A stretch of 64,000 nt of DNA from Garcia nutans (Eukaryota; Streptophyta; Magnoliopsida; Malpighiales; Euphorbiaceae): NCBI GenBank assembly GCA_947685225.1, contig CANTUV010000022.1:9156501-9220500 (forward strand), in the 5' to 3' direction. The notes below the pieces were generated by a model. That model was not told the DNA's origin. It saw nothing but the letters and a program-made list of their open reading frames with translations, and did not search any database. A program made the translations under genes and the position numbers. Shown here in pieces: positions 1 to 11,799 of this stretch (the first letter of the stretch is position 1; each line of letters begins with the position of its first letter).

Positions 1-163
1 CACAAAGAAATGAAATTTTGTAACTTTATTTACTAAATTTTTATGCATTAGCTAATGGTATATTAGTTTCTCACCTACAATCTCTGATGTAGAAGCTTTT
101 TTTTAGTTACATATATTTACGTTGGAAAATATCTGTTCAAACCATAAAACAGTTCTTGTATAG

Positions 164-2204
164 GTTTTGGCTTGGCTTGTCATCTAGGCGTTCTGGCTAA
201 TCTTCCCACTATTGGGGTTGGAAAGAATGTAAGTTGTGACTATACTAAAGTCCTTGTAAAAGAAAAAAAATCCAAACTAATGATTAAGTTCTGGTTTTAC
301 TTATCAATGCTTCAATATTGCGAGTAATTTTACAATTTTCATATTGAACTCTTTGCTTTTCTGGTATTCGAAAGAGTTCAACTATTTCTTCTTTTTCTTC
401 ATTTTTGTATGTTTTAGCTGCATTATGTGGATGGTCTTAATGAAGATGAAGTGAGAGACCTTCTTCAAGCCAGGGGAAGAAGTGGAGAAGATTTAGTTAA
501 ATTGACCGGAAACTCTGGGTGCATATGGGGAGCAGTAAGAGATTTACCCTATATATATATATATGTAAATATATTCTTTTGGTTGCATTTATTTACTTTT
601 AATCAAAGATGTGAATTTTTGTTCAATACTATTTCTATCAGGCTACAAGTTCTTCCCCCTTCCTTTTGGAAGCATATATAATTTTGTATTCTGTGAACTG
701 TGAAGCACCTTTTGCCTTCTGCTCATCAGAAGTTTGTTGCATTTTTCTATTTTCTATTTAACAGGCAATGAGATCAATTAGGAGCTCGCAGGATCCTATA
801 TATATCTCAATTGGTCATCGTATATCACTGGATACTGCCTTAAAAGTTGCAAAACTGACTCGCAAGTATCATTTGCCAGAGCCTGTCCGACAGGTACATA
901 CAATCTAGTATTGTGTGAAAATTTTTAATAAGAAGAAAGTTATTTCTTTCATTAATTTGGTGTTTCTGTTTCTAATGTTAGGAATGCCGCAAAAACTCAA
1001 TACTACATGAAACACTCCACAAAATAGACTTGTTTTCTTGTTCGTTCTTTGTCCTAGTTAATGTTCACTGCTTGTTGACTAACCATAGAAATGTGAAAAG
1101 ATTTTTCCTTAAATCTGATCAATCCTGGTTTTCACTGCTTGTGTTAAATGTTAAAAGCAGGCTGATTTAAGATCAAGGGAATACATTCGAGTCCATAAAC
1201 AAACATTGTTAAATCATGTAAGAGATATTCTCTTCCTTTTATAGCTCTCTCTTTTTTGTGGTTTGGCTCGAGTCGTGAAAACTGCTAAGCAATTTTTTCA
1301 ATGGTGGGATTGAACAGAGGCAAAGTTAAATACAACGTGAAATTTCCCAATTCAGAATATGACAAGTTTATTTATTTCTGTATAAATTTGAGGAATTATC
1401 CTTTTTTTTTTCTGAAGCACAGTGCAATCTATTTCCTCAGGTTAGGGGTGGCCATTTTCAGTTCAGTTGGCCGAACCGAACCGATCTGCAAAAACCGAAC
1501 AAAAATCGATCAAATATATTAGTAACCGAAACCGAACCGACCAGTCGATTAATCGAAAAAAACCGAACCAAAAATTTTCGGACGGTTTCGGTTCAAACCG
1601 AAAAAATTGATTTAGACCAAAAAAATTAGGTCTGTTTTGGTTTAGATAAAAAAAATTGGGTCGGTTTCATTATAAACCAGCGGTTTTACATCAAACCAAA
1701 AAAATTCGGTCGGTTTTCGGTCGGTTCGATTTTCTGAGCAATGAAACCGCTGGCCGACCGAATATTTTCGGTTTGATGTAATTTAGAACCGAAAACCGAA
1801 CCGACCAGTCGATTAACCGATTTTTCGGTCGGTTTCTCGGTCGGTTTGGTTTTTTCGGTTTTTTTGTCCACCTCTACCTCAGGTTGATGTAAAGAAATAT
1901 ATTTTAAATGATGCAGGTAGAAGATGTATCTTGGAAAACAACTACTGCCATTAATATGTTCAATAAAATGGTCAGTTCAGGTGTGTTGAGGTTTCCTATA
2001 TACAGAGATGGGCATGAGCGCTTCTGTAGATGGCATTTGACAGATTTACACACAACTGATGAATGCGAGATCTTCAGGAGTTACTTAATTGAGAAAGTTT
2101 ATTATGACAACTTTGCTCTTACTGAGGAGCAGCTTTTTGCTATGAGGCTTGAGGACTTCCTTATTTCTAAGGGAGAAAGACTTCTTAGATTCTTGAGAAA
2201 CTGA
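164..2204 (+). CDS. Endonuclease V (inosine-specific nuclease), 3' part of gene
   Basis: Endonuclease V cleaves nucleic acid one nucleotide 3' of inosine; in eukaryotes RNA is a main substrate. Five exons read open and in phase: 164-228 (enters in phase 1), 418-534, 765-893, 1161-1217 and 1917-2204, each bounded by GT/AG, with TGA at 2202-2204. Upstream exons with the first catalytic Asp/Glu residues lie outside the window. Visible family signatures are the GFGLACHLGVLANLPTIGVGK block (exon 1; Lys before the splice), the GNSG..WGA segment, YISIGHRISLDTA with the conserved His, and LPEPVRQADLRSREY. Endonuclease V normally ends about here. The last exon adds about 95 residues (VEDVSWKTTTAINMF... 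to ...RLLRFLRN) that I do not recognise. If intron 4 were retained, the protein would stop shortly after HKQTLLNH. Identity is sure; the C-terminal exon assignment is less so. Confidence 0.85.
1443..1876. mobile_element. hAT-type MITE in the last endonuclease V intron
   Basis: This 434-bp non-coding element has 9-bp terminal inverted repeats (TAGGGGTGG at the left, CCACCTCTA at the right, one mismatch). It is flanked by a perfect 8-bp target duplication, CCTCAGGT, at 1435-1442 and 1877-1884. An 8-bp TSD is typical of the hAT superfamily. The interior is built from CCGAACCGAACC-type and GGTCGGTTT-type motifs in both orientations and contains an inner inverted repeat (TACATCAAACC near 1690, GGTTTGATGTA near 1770), so the strand can fold back on itself. 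Its right end lies 40 bp upstream of the exon 1917-2204 boundary. Confidence 0.88.
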
Positions 2205-2610
2205 TAAAAGATTGAGCAGATGTTAGAGAGTAAGTCGCCTCCATAGAGATTTACAAAACAAGACTAATCCTGGAAAACAAGAAAATCAAATCTATTTTGG
2301 AACATACCATTGTACCCAAGTCTTACAAAAGATTCTTTTTATAACTCTGGGAATTAGTTGCAACCATGGTCATTTACTTTATAAAATTACATTTATCATG
2401 TTTTGCGGTTGAAAAGATATCAATGGTAATTGATAACAGATTGATGTCAAGCAGAGAAATGTTACAGAGCACAATGACGTTCTGGAAATTTTCGCTCAAA
2501 AATTTATGGCATTACATTGCCTCTTACATCCACTAATTAACAAGTGAAATAAAAAGGGAATATACGAGCAAGGAAAATAAAATAAAAAAGCAAATGATTA
2601 GATTAATTGT
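2205..2610. other. Intergenic spacer between convergent gene ends
   Basis: The spacer separates the endonuclease V stop (2204) from the ARC3-like stop on the other strand (2611). It presumably holds both 3' untranslated regions. I see no further gene or repeat in it. Confidence 0.6.
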
Positions 2611-3399
2611 CTATCCAGCATCCGTATCAGAGTCAACAAGAATACCCTCATCCCGCAACTCAACACATATAAAACAGAGCATTGATAGAAAAGTCACATG
2701 ACTGGAGCTTTGGGCCATACAAGCAATATTACAATTATTTTAAAAGGAAAACTTGTGCTTCAATGCAAAGCATATTGTAGTGGAAGACCTTCTACGAAAG
2801 TATCAAATTTAAGTGTCAAATATTTTACAGCTACTGCAGGCAATAAATCTGGAACGGATTACTAAAACCCTAATAAGCACAAAAACTGCAAAGTTTGAAC
2901 AAAAGGCTTCAAATATTTTAACATAGGATCATGTATGATTAATAAAATTACGGGCCATACTATGACCTTATCTCATGCGCTCAACCAGTAGTAATTCCCA
3001 TGTGAACATGTAGGCTACAGTTTGTGTATTGACGGTAATTAAATTACTTTTTTAATCCATATTAGCCATTTACTGTACAGTGATAAATGACATATTAACA
3101 ATAAGGAGATAATTGTATGTTAATTGATTTGCATGACAAGTAGAGTATGCATATCCCAGGACAGAAGATTTTCATGGCCAGATATTTGTTTAATACGTTG
3201 ATTGAATTTTTACTACTTATATTTTTGTTTTTGTTTCTTTGAGGAAATCAAGTCTACCTTTTCAAGTGTAGAACAAAAGGGTCGCCATTTACCCCTCAAA
3301 ACTCGGCAATTGTCATTTGATGTGAATAAATGGTGCCTTTTTATCTCATTCTTGTTCTCTTCCCCCCTCCTAAAATCTACAGTTGGAAAGAAAAATGAG

Positions 3400-4614
3400 G
3401 CATTCATATGAAATGAATACTGACCTTGTTCCATCAATATCATTACAAAGAAACTGGCCATGCCGCCACCCGCTTGGAATTGGCCAAAAAACACTTCACC
3501 AGACTTTGAGTAGAAATGGCTTTCACCATTGGCCTTTCCCTTCCAAAAGTTTGCAAACCATCGATCTCCAGTATGGAAATAAAACCAACCCTGCATGATG
3601 GCAGAAATCAAACAATTTTGAATTTATGCAAGAAAATGCATTTGGTTTCATCACCAATAGGTCCATTTGTAGCAACAGATGCAAAGAAAAAGCTGCAAAA
3701 CTTTTAGCTACAATGAACTGGACAAAAAACTAAAACCCACTCGAAAATAAACAAGATAAGGATATAGGCCATGGGAGAATGACTGCAAGCCACAAGGTGC
3801 AACACAAACATATGTGCATACACAATCACTTGTATGTACTGTGTTATCAGTGTGTATGCAAATGCATTCATGCATTGTGTGCTCATTCATTTTAGAGCAA
3901 AGTTGCATATTACCTTGAGTCACTTTGCTAAAATATTTCTAATACATTTGAAAATATATGCCTACCATGTTATAGATTACCGCTTAATGTCAAGTGTAAT
4001 CTAAATTCACACCAAATTTCTGAGGTCTTGTAGATGATATTTTTGAGCTATCCAAATAGAGATATCTGTGCTAGAGAAGCAACAAGATGGTTTTGATGCA
4101 ATGACTAAGAATCAATCATTGCAGAATTTGGCAAAGAAATATAATGCCGCAAACAAATGGAGGATATATGATAATGATATAGGATGATGTAGCTAATCAC
4201 ATTGACTCATCTTATTTTATCATTCAAAGTTAGAGGAAGGAAAAAGACGAGTGAAACTTGCCATGCATCACATCATCCCTCCATGATCCCTGGAACGCAT
4301 CTCCATTGCTGAAGTAGAATGCACCTGGACCTGATCTCTTACCATAATGCCACATACCATCATATATGCTCCCATCTTCAAGGATAAGACGGCCCCGTAT
4401 AAATTGATTCAGAAACAGGCCTTTGATAACCTTGCCATGCATCACAGAACAAATATATTCCAGAAACAATGTTTTGTCCAAGTGTCAACAGAGAGATATA
4501 TTTTAGTACCTTTCCTTCAGGAAGACCTCCTTGGCATCGCCCTCTAAAGATTCCTCCTCTGTACTGCATCTCCTTTATAGGACTCCACTTTTTTGGAGAA
4601 TCTCGCTCAGCTTC
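3400..4614 (-). other. MORN-repeat exons of the ARC3-like locus
   Basis: MORN repeats follow the pattern YxGxxxxGxxxGxG. Here they appear as MQYRGGIFRGRCQGGLPEGK (4614-4510), GSIYDGMWHYGKRSGPGAF and NGDAFQGSWRDDVMHGK (about 4394-4268), and GDRWFANFWKGKANGESHFY with SGEVFFGQF (about 3596-3400). The canonical acceptor AG before the middle exon is missing (ACGG precedes GGC CGT). An AG 36 bp upstream would restore an in-frame but 12-residue-longer exon. In the last block the frame shifts after GQFQAG: a neighbouring frame reads RHGQFLCNDIDGT, as expected for the family, so one base has been lost there. Confidence 0.75.
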
Positions 4615-6900
4615 CTGCATGGAACTAAACACTCTGAACAGAAGTCCTTAAATGCTGAAAAGGACATATTTTCCCCACTATCAAGAGTAAAAGATAACAT
4701 ACATTCATTAGGTTAAATTAATTTTTAAGCGCCCTTACAAGTCCTGGGGTTCATGATTGGATCCACAGATCTAAACGGGCCAATGTATTTTTTTTTTTCC
4801 AAATTATCATTTAACCAGAAAAGAACATACATAAGAGAGAGACTAATAATACTAAGAAGGATAAGAAATCCTATTGTGGAAAAAAAAAACAGCAAATGAA
4901 CACCCTCTGGCTCGACTAATAAAAGTGATAAAGTGAACTTGCCAATCCTGTTGCATATCTTGAAATAAATCTCTCTAAGGAAATCACAAGCAGAACACTA
5001 CAATGAAGCCCAGAACAATACATAACAAAAGGGAATAACAAAGGAAAATACATTGTCTTAATCCCATAATAACAGCAACTAAAAAGTTTAATAATCTAAC
5101 TAATGCCGTAGCAACTTTGCAGCTTAACAGTTTCACTTATTTCTTTGACAAAGCTGCTCACAATGCATAGATTTTCAAGAGTAACCTTTGACATTCAACG
5201 TATGCCATAAATGTGGTAAAAATAAAGAATAAATAGGTCTTATAGATATCATTTTATGGACTGAAAAGATTGAAGTAGGTTATAACTATCACTGAACCTA
5301 TCTACAACATGTGTTAAAGGCAACAACTTCACATTGTAGAACAAGTAGTTTACCAGCATAGATGCAGCACGGACAGAGAGAATTCCTTGTTTTTTTGGGT
5401 AAATCAGCACTTTTACTCTTTAACGCTGTAGATGCATTATTATACAAATCTCTGACTTATAGAAAACCAGCATCAGTCAATGCACCCCAAGAAGAAATGC
5501 TGGAATTAACATGCTTTTGTTCTTTGACAACACCCTCATCTTTTGGCTCTGGAAATTCTGCAGCATATGAGATATTAAGACCTTTAGACTCGTCTGGAGG
5601 CCTTACACCAACTGAAAGGCAGAAGATGCTCAGGTTATCGAGCATCGAAGAAGCTCCAGCTCTTTCTTTGGCCCACTCTTGTGCAATCTGATATCCTGGT
5701 CCCAAGTTCCAACTAACAAGTGGCTTCCTGTAGAGAGCAGGAGTTTCTACAGAATATAATGTGAAAATAGTTAGACAAATAAATAATTATGATCTTCCGA
5801 TGTAAACCATACCAAGTGCTTTTGATTATTGAAAGTGCAGAGCCATGATACAACTATATATGGAAGTAACCTATTGGTGCTACCTTCAGTACTTTGATCA
5901 TAAAAGTCAGAAGACTCAGTCCTGGATTCTAAAAAGTCAATCTCATTTTCTTTTGCTTCAGTATTGTAACTCCTAACATTAAAAAAAAAGCAATAAAAAA
6001 ATCAAAAGTTCACAAAAAAAGGTGCACTAATTACTGTGCCTAGCAGAGACATACTCAAAGCTAAGCAGTAGACACAACCAAACCTTGAATTGTAAAGTTC
6101 ATAGTAATTGTTGCTTGGTAGTGTCTCATATTCCTCAGAGTATTTGTCAAAATCATTAGTTATACCCTCTCTAGCAATTCTACTATCTACTGCACTAGAG
6201 TCTGGTGAATTTATCTCCTTGAAAAGGTGTGCGTCTTTGAGTCCATTGATTTCTTCTTCATCATTCGATTGTTGACGCTGTCCCCTTAAAAGTTTAAAAA
6301 CAAAGGGGAAGTGCCAGGCGAGTCTGGACAACAAGCCCCTTCTCTTAGGAGTCTGTACTTCATTGGAACTGTATGGCATAAATATTTACATCAGAACATC
6401 AAGAAGAAATCCATACCCTGCCAAACATTTGATTCCTAATATGAAACTGAAAATTAGCACATTTAGTCATTGAATTATGAGGCTGATTGTCCTTGCAGAC
6501 TTGATGAAGCCGGGAAATCCGACCGTTAAATTAAGACCATATGACCAAGCAACAAACAAAGGAAGGAATAACAACAATAGCAGCAACTAAAATGGCAAAG
6601 ACCAGCCCTTCTTACATTTCAGTGATTACCAAAAGAACTGTCTAGCAGGAAAAAACTTTAAAAATTTCTCAATGTTTGAGAGATCATGAACTAGTCTCAT
6701 ATATCAGTACAGCGTGGAGATCCAGTAAATCACTAGACAGATTTGTGGCATTAACTAATTAACTCAAGAATGATTAACAACCCAAAAACTTCAGAGAGAG
6801 AGCACAGCATATTAGGGGATACTAAATCAACCAACACATACTAATTAAGAATTAAGAGCCTGTCAGTTAGCATTTTTATCTTCTAAACAGGGATTCTTAC

Positions 6901-9770
6901 CCCAAGGCAACAACTGTTGTTACTACTGTGTTATGATCCAGATTTGGCTTGTGAATTTTAGAGATAATGATTTCTCCCATGTATTCTGCAGTTTGACGGA
7001 AAGCAAGCAAAGAGGTAGATACATCTTCATTTTCGATAAAACCTGAATTTGCGATGATGCATATAATGATGCCATTTAAATTCTGTAAACAAAAAACAAC
7101 AAAAAATGGATGGATAAACATTCGAATGCAGTACAAATGTCATAAGGAGAAATGGAGATGACATGATATAGAGAGGATTATTATTATTTAAGATTTCTGT
7201 CAGCAGGTAAGTTGACAAAAGGAAAGCAACTGTTTCTGGGAAACATAACATGCAGTTTACTTTTGTTAAATTAGTTAAGTGAAGACTAAATGCTTCTCCA
7301 CTGAACTTTATTTTAATCATACCTCTACACCAGCACCAATGAAAGGGCAGTCATACACAGCTTCTACTATTGAACTTTTAATGCTGCTACCAGCTCCAAA
7401 TCCACTTTTTGCTTCTTTTTAGCTTTCAAGAATCTGTGGGCAGTTGCATTAGCTAACAAAGTTAAAGCATAAGCATAACAGAAAGGAAAAACTCAATACA
7501 AAAAACTAGGGATGGAAAACAGCATCAAAGAAACCCCAATAATTAATTAGTCGCTAACTTGGATAAACATGAATAATTACTTTCATAACTTCTGAAACTT
7601 TGAGTTCTTTCACATCATTATGCATTACACCAATTAGTTTCTGGTGTCTCTCCTGAAAATTTCCCAGAACCAAGTTACAGGAAATATAGTAGAAAATTTG
7701 AAAGCTATACAGAAGAGAAGGGAATCATACCAATATGAGAACCGATATGGCATTTATGGACAATAGAACAGCACTATTTGCAGTCTTCAAAGCCTCATCT
7801 AGAGTGACCAAATCCTTTTTGAGTAGTGTGCCAGTGTCAATATCTGCAAATCATAATAAACAACAGAAACCAACTCTTTTAGCTTATAAACCAACCAGTA
7901 GCATCAGTTTCCTAACTGATAGTATACTTTTGATATTGAGAAAGGATGTTGAGGAAGGATAATGAGTGCTTAAACATTACTCTGTAATGAATTTCATGTG
8001 GATGAGCAACTTATGTTTCAAGCAATTATTAGTTTATTACACTGAACAAAGTATAACCAGGCCAAATTGCAAATTCCATTTATTCTCATTGTTGTTAAGT
8101 AGACAATCCTCAATGCACAAAATCACGTTCATAATAACATAAATACCAATGTAACAGTAATATTTATACCTAAACTCTGTTAGAGAGAAGAAAAGTGTCC
8201 AGTCAGTGACATGGGTTACGTACATCAAGTAAAGGAAATGCATCTTACATAGAGGAAATCTACAGATTTATCATTTTTTTTTCTCCTCCTCTATAAATGC
8301 AGCCAGAAGGTGGAGCGCAAATTATTCAAACACAAGTAACAATTGAAAGGCACAAATGGTACAAATGAAAAAAAAAAAAGAATATCCAAGGCTGAAGGAT
8401 CATCAACCAAAACAAATAGGTAAAATTCCTTTTGTCACCAAAATGTCTTATTGCCAAAAGACACAACACATTACTTACCAATGCAAAAATTTGTATGCTC
8501 TTGAAGTTTTTTTATCAGATCTTTCACCTGAAAATTGCAGTGACAATCACAATTTCAGAACACTCAATCAAAGAGGCAAGATAGACAGAACTAATATCTT
8601 CAATGAATTTTAAAAGTCAAATGGGGATAAACTGGAAAATCCTAATCAATAAGAGATCTCAACTGTGACTAAATTAAAAGAACTGCAATAACATAATCAA
8701 TCAGGATTCCTCCTTCGCTATAAATCTTTTCTCTATAACAGCCGAATCAATTCTCATATTTTATTGAACAGACCATGCTGAACAGTACAAATTCATATGA
8801 GAGACCAATGGAAATAACATAGAAAAGTTTTTATATAGAAAAGTTTTATATCAAATTTATTGAGCAAATAAATGATCAAGCACTCCCTAAAAATTCAACA
8901 ATCAATCATTTTAAAGTTTGGTTCTACTAGGAATCCAAGTTCAAATTAATAGATGAATGTTTAAATATGCAGAGCTCCACGGTATATAGTGTGTAAGTAA
9001 CTTCCAATTATTTTTCATTACAAGAGACAAAATTACCTAATTAAGTCAACGAAACTCCTAAATCTAAATTTGATGAAAGTGAACATCTTCCTTTTCTCCC
9101 AAAGGAGCTCAAAAAAAAGAAGAGAATTTGAGCTCTGGATTACATAATTAAAGTTACCACAATGTCCAACATGGTCTGACCTACCTACAGTAAGGCTCCT
9201 TCAAAGTTTCCCAGAGAAACAAGCAAGCCACTTTCATAAAATTTACAGCATTTCAATTCCAAAATAATACCCTACAATTATCACTTAACAATAAGCAATC
9301 TATACTTGAATCTGGCATCAACCTCAAGCCCGCTTATATTTGAACCTTGCACTTGGGAACACGTGGTATGAAAAGATTCAGCCATGCTAAGTCTTTCTAA
9401 GAAATAATACAAAACTGAGCAAACGGAAGAAATGGATCCATGTACACAACCTCAAATAACTTGGGATTAAGGCTGAGGGGATGTTTGGTAAAACTGAGTG
9501 AATTTTATTTGTTAATAATATACATGATGAAATTTCTAAATCATAAAAACATATTAAAATTTAATCATTAGTTGTTGTTTTTTTCTTTTTAATACAGAGG
9601 CTTTCCATATTAACAATTCCACAAGTATGTTCTACCTCAGCTTGGCGTCTTTGTCCTTCAAAGCTGAAAGGCCTCAGAAGAATAGCAAGAGCAAATCCTT
9701 TTCTAGATCTCACAATTTTAAGTACATCAATTGCTGTAACATGATCCAAGCCAAAGCCTGCACTAGCCAC
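6901..9770 (-). other. FtsZ-like domain exons of the ARC3-like locus
   Basis: These exons encode the FtsZ-like, GTPase-derived core. Landmarks are GFGLDHVTAIDVLKIVRS and RPFSFEGQRRQAE (9770-9636), VKDLIKKLQEHTNFCI (8527-8479), KKDLVTLDEAL and INAISVL (7843-7731), NDVKELKVSEVMK (7652-7581), SGFGAGSSIKSSIVEAVYDC (7433-7323), and NGIIICIIANS with FRQTAEYMGEIIISKIH (7082-6901). Splice phases agree from 9636 down to 6901, so this block was once well structured. The TAA at 7419-7421 falls where the family has an aromatic residue before KEAK, giving ILES-stop-KEAK. Translation from the Met would end before the FtsZ-like fold is complete. Confidence 0.78.
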
Positions 9771-9778
9771 CTAGCACA

Positions 9779-10257
9779 CCCACAGACAAACAAGCATGTG
9801 CAACAAAATAAAATCAGAGCAGAATTCCATGCGAAGGAAGATCCATAAGTAAAAAATAAAAAATAAAAATAAAAAAAGAAAGAGCAATGTCATAGGCAAA
9901 GAATATTGAATATTAATATTTCTAGTCTCTGTGGCTTTATGTTTTCAGCCAATGACTTGCACAAATGCAGACAGTGATGAGGAAGAAAAACTCAGGTTTC
10001 AGAATACAAATATGGCATAAGTATATTATACATCAACCACACAAACAAGTATGTGCAACAAAATAAAATCAGAACAGAATTCCACGCCACTCAAAGTAAG
10101 TTCTAAAAAAAAAGAAACAGCGGCGTCGTAGGCATAGAATATTGAATTTTTTAGTCTGTAAATTACGTTTTGCATAAATGCAGATAGTGATGAGGAAGAT
10201 GAACGCGGTTTCAGAATATAAATGTGACATAAACATATTATCCATCAGAGTGACAAA
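9779..10257. repeat. Imperfect tandem duplication in an ARC3-like intron
   Basis: Two copies lie about 255 bp apart. The first begins at the ACAAACAAGCATGTGCAACA stretch near 9787 and the second at the near-identical stretch near 10041. Each continues through AGAATATTGAAT, GCAGA(C/T)AGTGATGAGGAAGA and GGTTTCAGAATA. Both lie between the exons at 9770 and 10643. No coding potential is apparent. Confidence 0.75.
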
Positions 10258-11799
10258 TTCTGAATAGCATAAATGCTTATACCAAAGGAGGGTTCAGTGT
10301 ATTTGCGTTCACTCCCACATGCATCTACAAACGCAAATGGGTTAATTCTAGTTATAACAATTTAGTCACACAATGCTCCTAGCATGTGTATCAAGAGAAT
10401 TACAGCTCACAGCAAGATGGTTGATACTTTATCATTAATGGATAAGCAACACTTGCATATCCAAGCTAACAGCGTCAGTCCATCCATCTCTCATCTTTCA
10501 GATTTTCATTATGTAGATTTTGAATTCAATCATTATAATGGTACATCATCTCCAACAAAATAAATGCTAGTCAAGTTTATCAAAGGACAGCCTCATAATT
10601 CAAATAATTCATAAATATGAGACTGATAGGTGAGAAATGTACAAAAAAGGATAATAGCTTTTGAACATGACTTCAGAAACTGGGGAGCTTCCAAAATCCT
10701 CGGACTAGTATCTGCAAAAAATAACCAGAAGAGGAAATGAAATTATGACTCGTCTTTAACCGTTCGAAGAAAATGAATGGAGTATTAAAGAAAACAAAAG
10801 ACAATTTTTAATTTTCCTGTGTTTGGAAAATAATTAAACAAAATAAAAGAGTAGAAAGGAATATAAATTTGACTATCCAAACTACCTTCAATGTTTCAGA
10901 ACATTTCCCTCCAATTTAGAGTGAAATGGAAGGAATTGAAAAAATAAAAAAGATGATAGACTCTTTTATTTTATTTTTATTTTGTTTTCCTCATGTTTTA
11001 ATTGTTTTAATTAAGGTAACTAAACAACAAAAAGGAAAATAGAATTCCTTTCTTTTCTTTTCTTTTTCCTTTGTTTAATTTCTTTGTTTAAATGAACCTT
11101 GAACTCGCCCCATCCAAACAGATTGTTAAGGAACCAAACGAAGGCTAAATTTCTCCGTTCAGGGTATAAAGGAGTTGAGGGAAATAGAAATAGAGCAAAA
11201 GATAGCCCCCTCCAGTGATACAATAAATGAATAAATTTTCTAGCTAGAGCAATGAGACACGGCACAAACTTTTTTCAGGAAAGCTTTCTTGTAATTGAAA
11301 ATTGTGGGAGTCTCTGACATGGATATTCCTGAAAAAAAGTTTATTGGCGCATAGCTTAATGCAAAAGAGTAAGATAAGAGCAATTGCTGGAAACTGAAGG
11401 CAATTCAGCAGAAATACATGAAGAAATTTGCAGCTACTTAATAAAATTACATCAACCGAAAGAATGATAAAAATGAGGCAAAAATTACCAGAAACGCAGC
11501 GACGATGATAACTGAAAAGGCGACTCCGAGCAGAAATCAAGAACAGCATCTTTTCTGCTACCAATACCAATAACTTCGACGAATTGAGAATTCCCTAAGA
11601 AACTCACTCCACTGCCAGCTCTAATACTCTCTTCTGAACTCATCGCAATTCGAAGAGAGCGCTTGGAGTTATTAAAATTAAATTTCGTGCTCAACTTTAC
11701 ACGTCCACAGAAGACGCATTTTGAAGAAAGAGGACAATCATAGACGTGAGAAACAGATTTGAAAGTTGTGAATTTATGAAGCTCCATTACAAAGGGCAT

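Larger units (their letters stand above)
2611..11787 (-). pseudogene. ARC3: ARC3-like plastid-division gene, disrupted
   Basis: ARC3 is a chloroplast stromal FtsZ-ring regulator with an N-terminal FtsZ-like domain and C-terminal MORN repeats. Exons read on -: 11787-11489 (Met start; FVEVIGIGSRKDAVLDFC), 11328-11270, 10711-10643, 9770-9636, 8527-8479, 7843-7731, 7652-7581, 7433-7323, 7082-6901, 6368-6084, 5972-5884, 5746-5354, 4614-4510, about 4394-4268, about 3596-3400 and about 2668-2611 (TAG). Lesions: in-frame TAA at 7419-7421 and at 5457-5459; one extra A in the A7 run at 5390-5396; a missing base near 3475; no AG before 4394; donor and acceptor phases that disagree at 10643/9770 and at about 4268/3596; no clear acceptor for the last exon. 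Family identity rests on dense matches in every exon. The damage could be real decay or assembly error. An upstream in-frame ATG lies at 11799. Confidence 0.82.

Noticed and set aside
1686..1871. 61-codon Thr/Glu/Lys-Pro repeat frame on -
   Set aside because: Product of the repeated CCGAACC motifs in the hAT MITE, not a gene.
3383..3707. Overlapping + frames at 3383-3598 and 3516-3707
   Set aside because: Antisense of the MORN exon at 3596-3400.
5362..5691. 109-codon open frame on +
   Set aside because: It is the antisense of ARC3-like exon 5746-5354, whose - strand text matches the family.
10635..10660. Possible U12-type intron donor (TATCCTTTT) at ARC3 exon 3
   Set aside because: The first base is T instead of A or G, and no U12 branch-point motif precedes the next exon.
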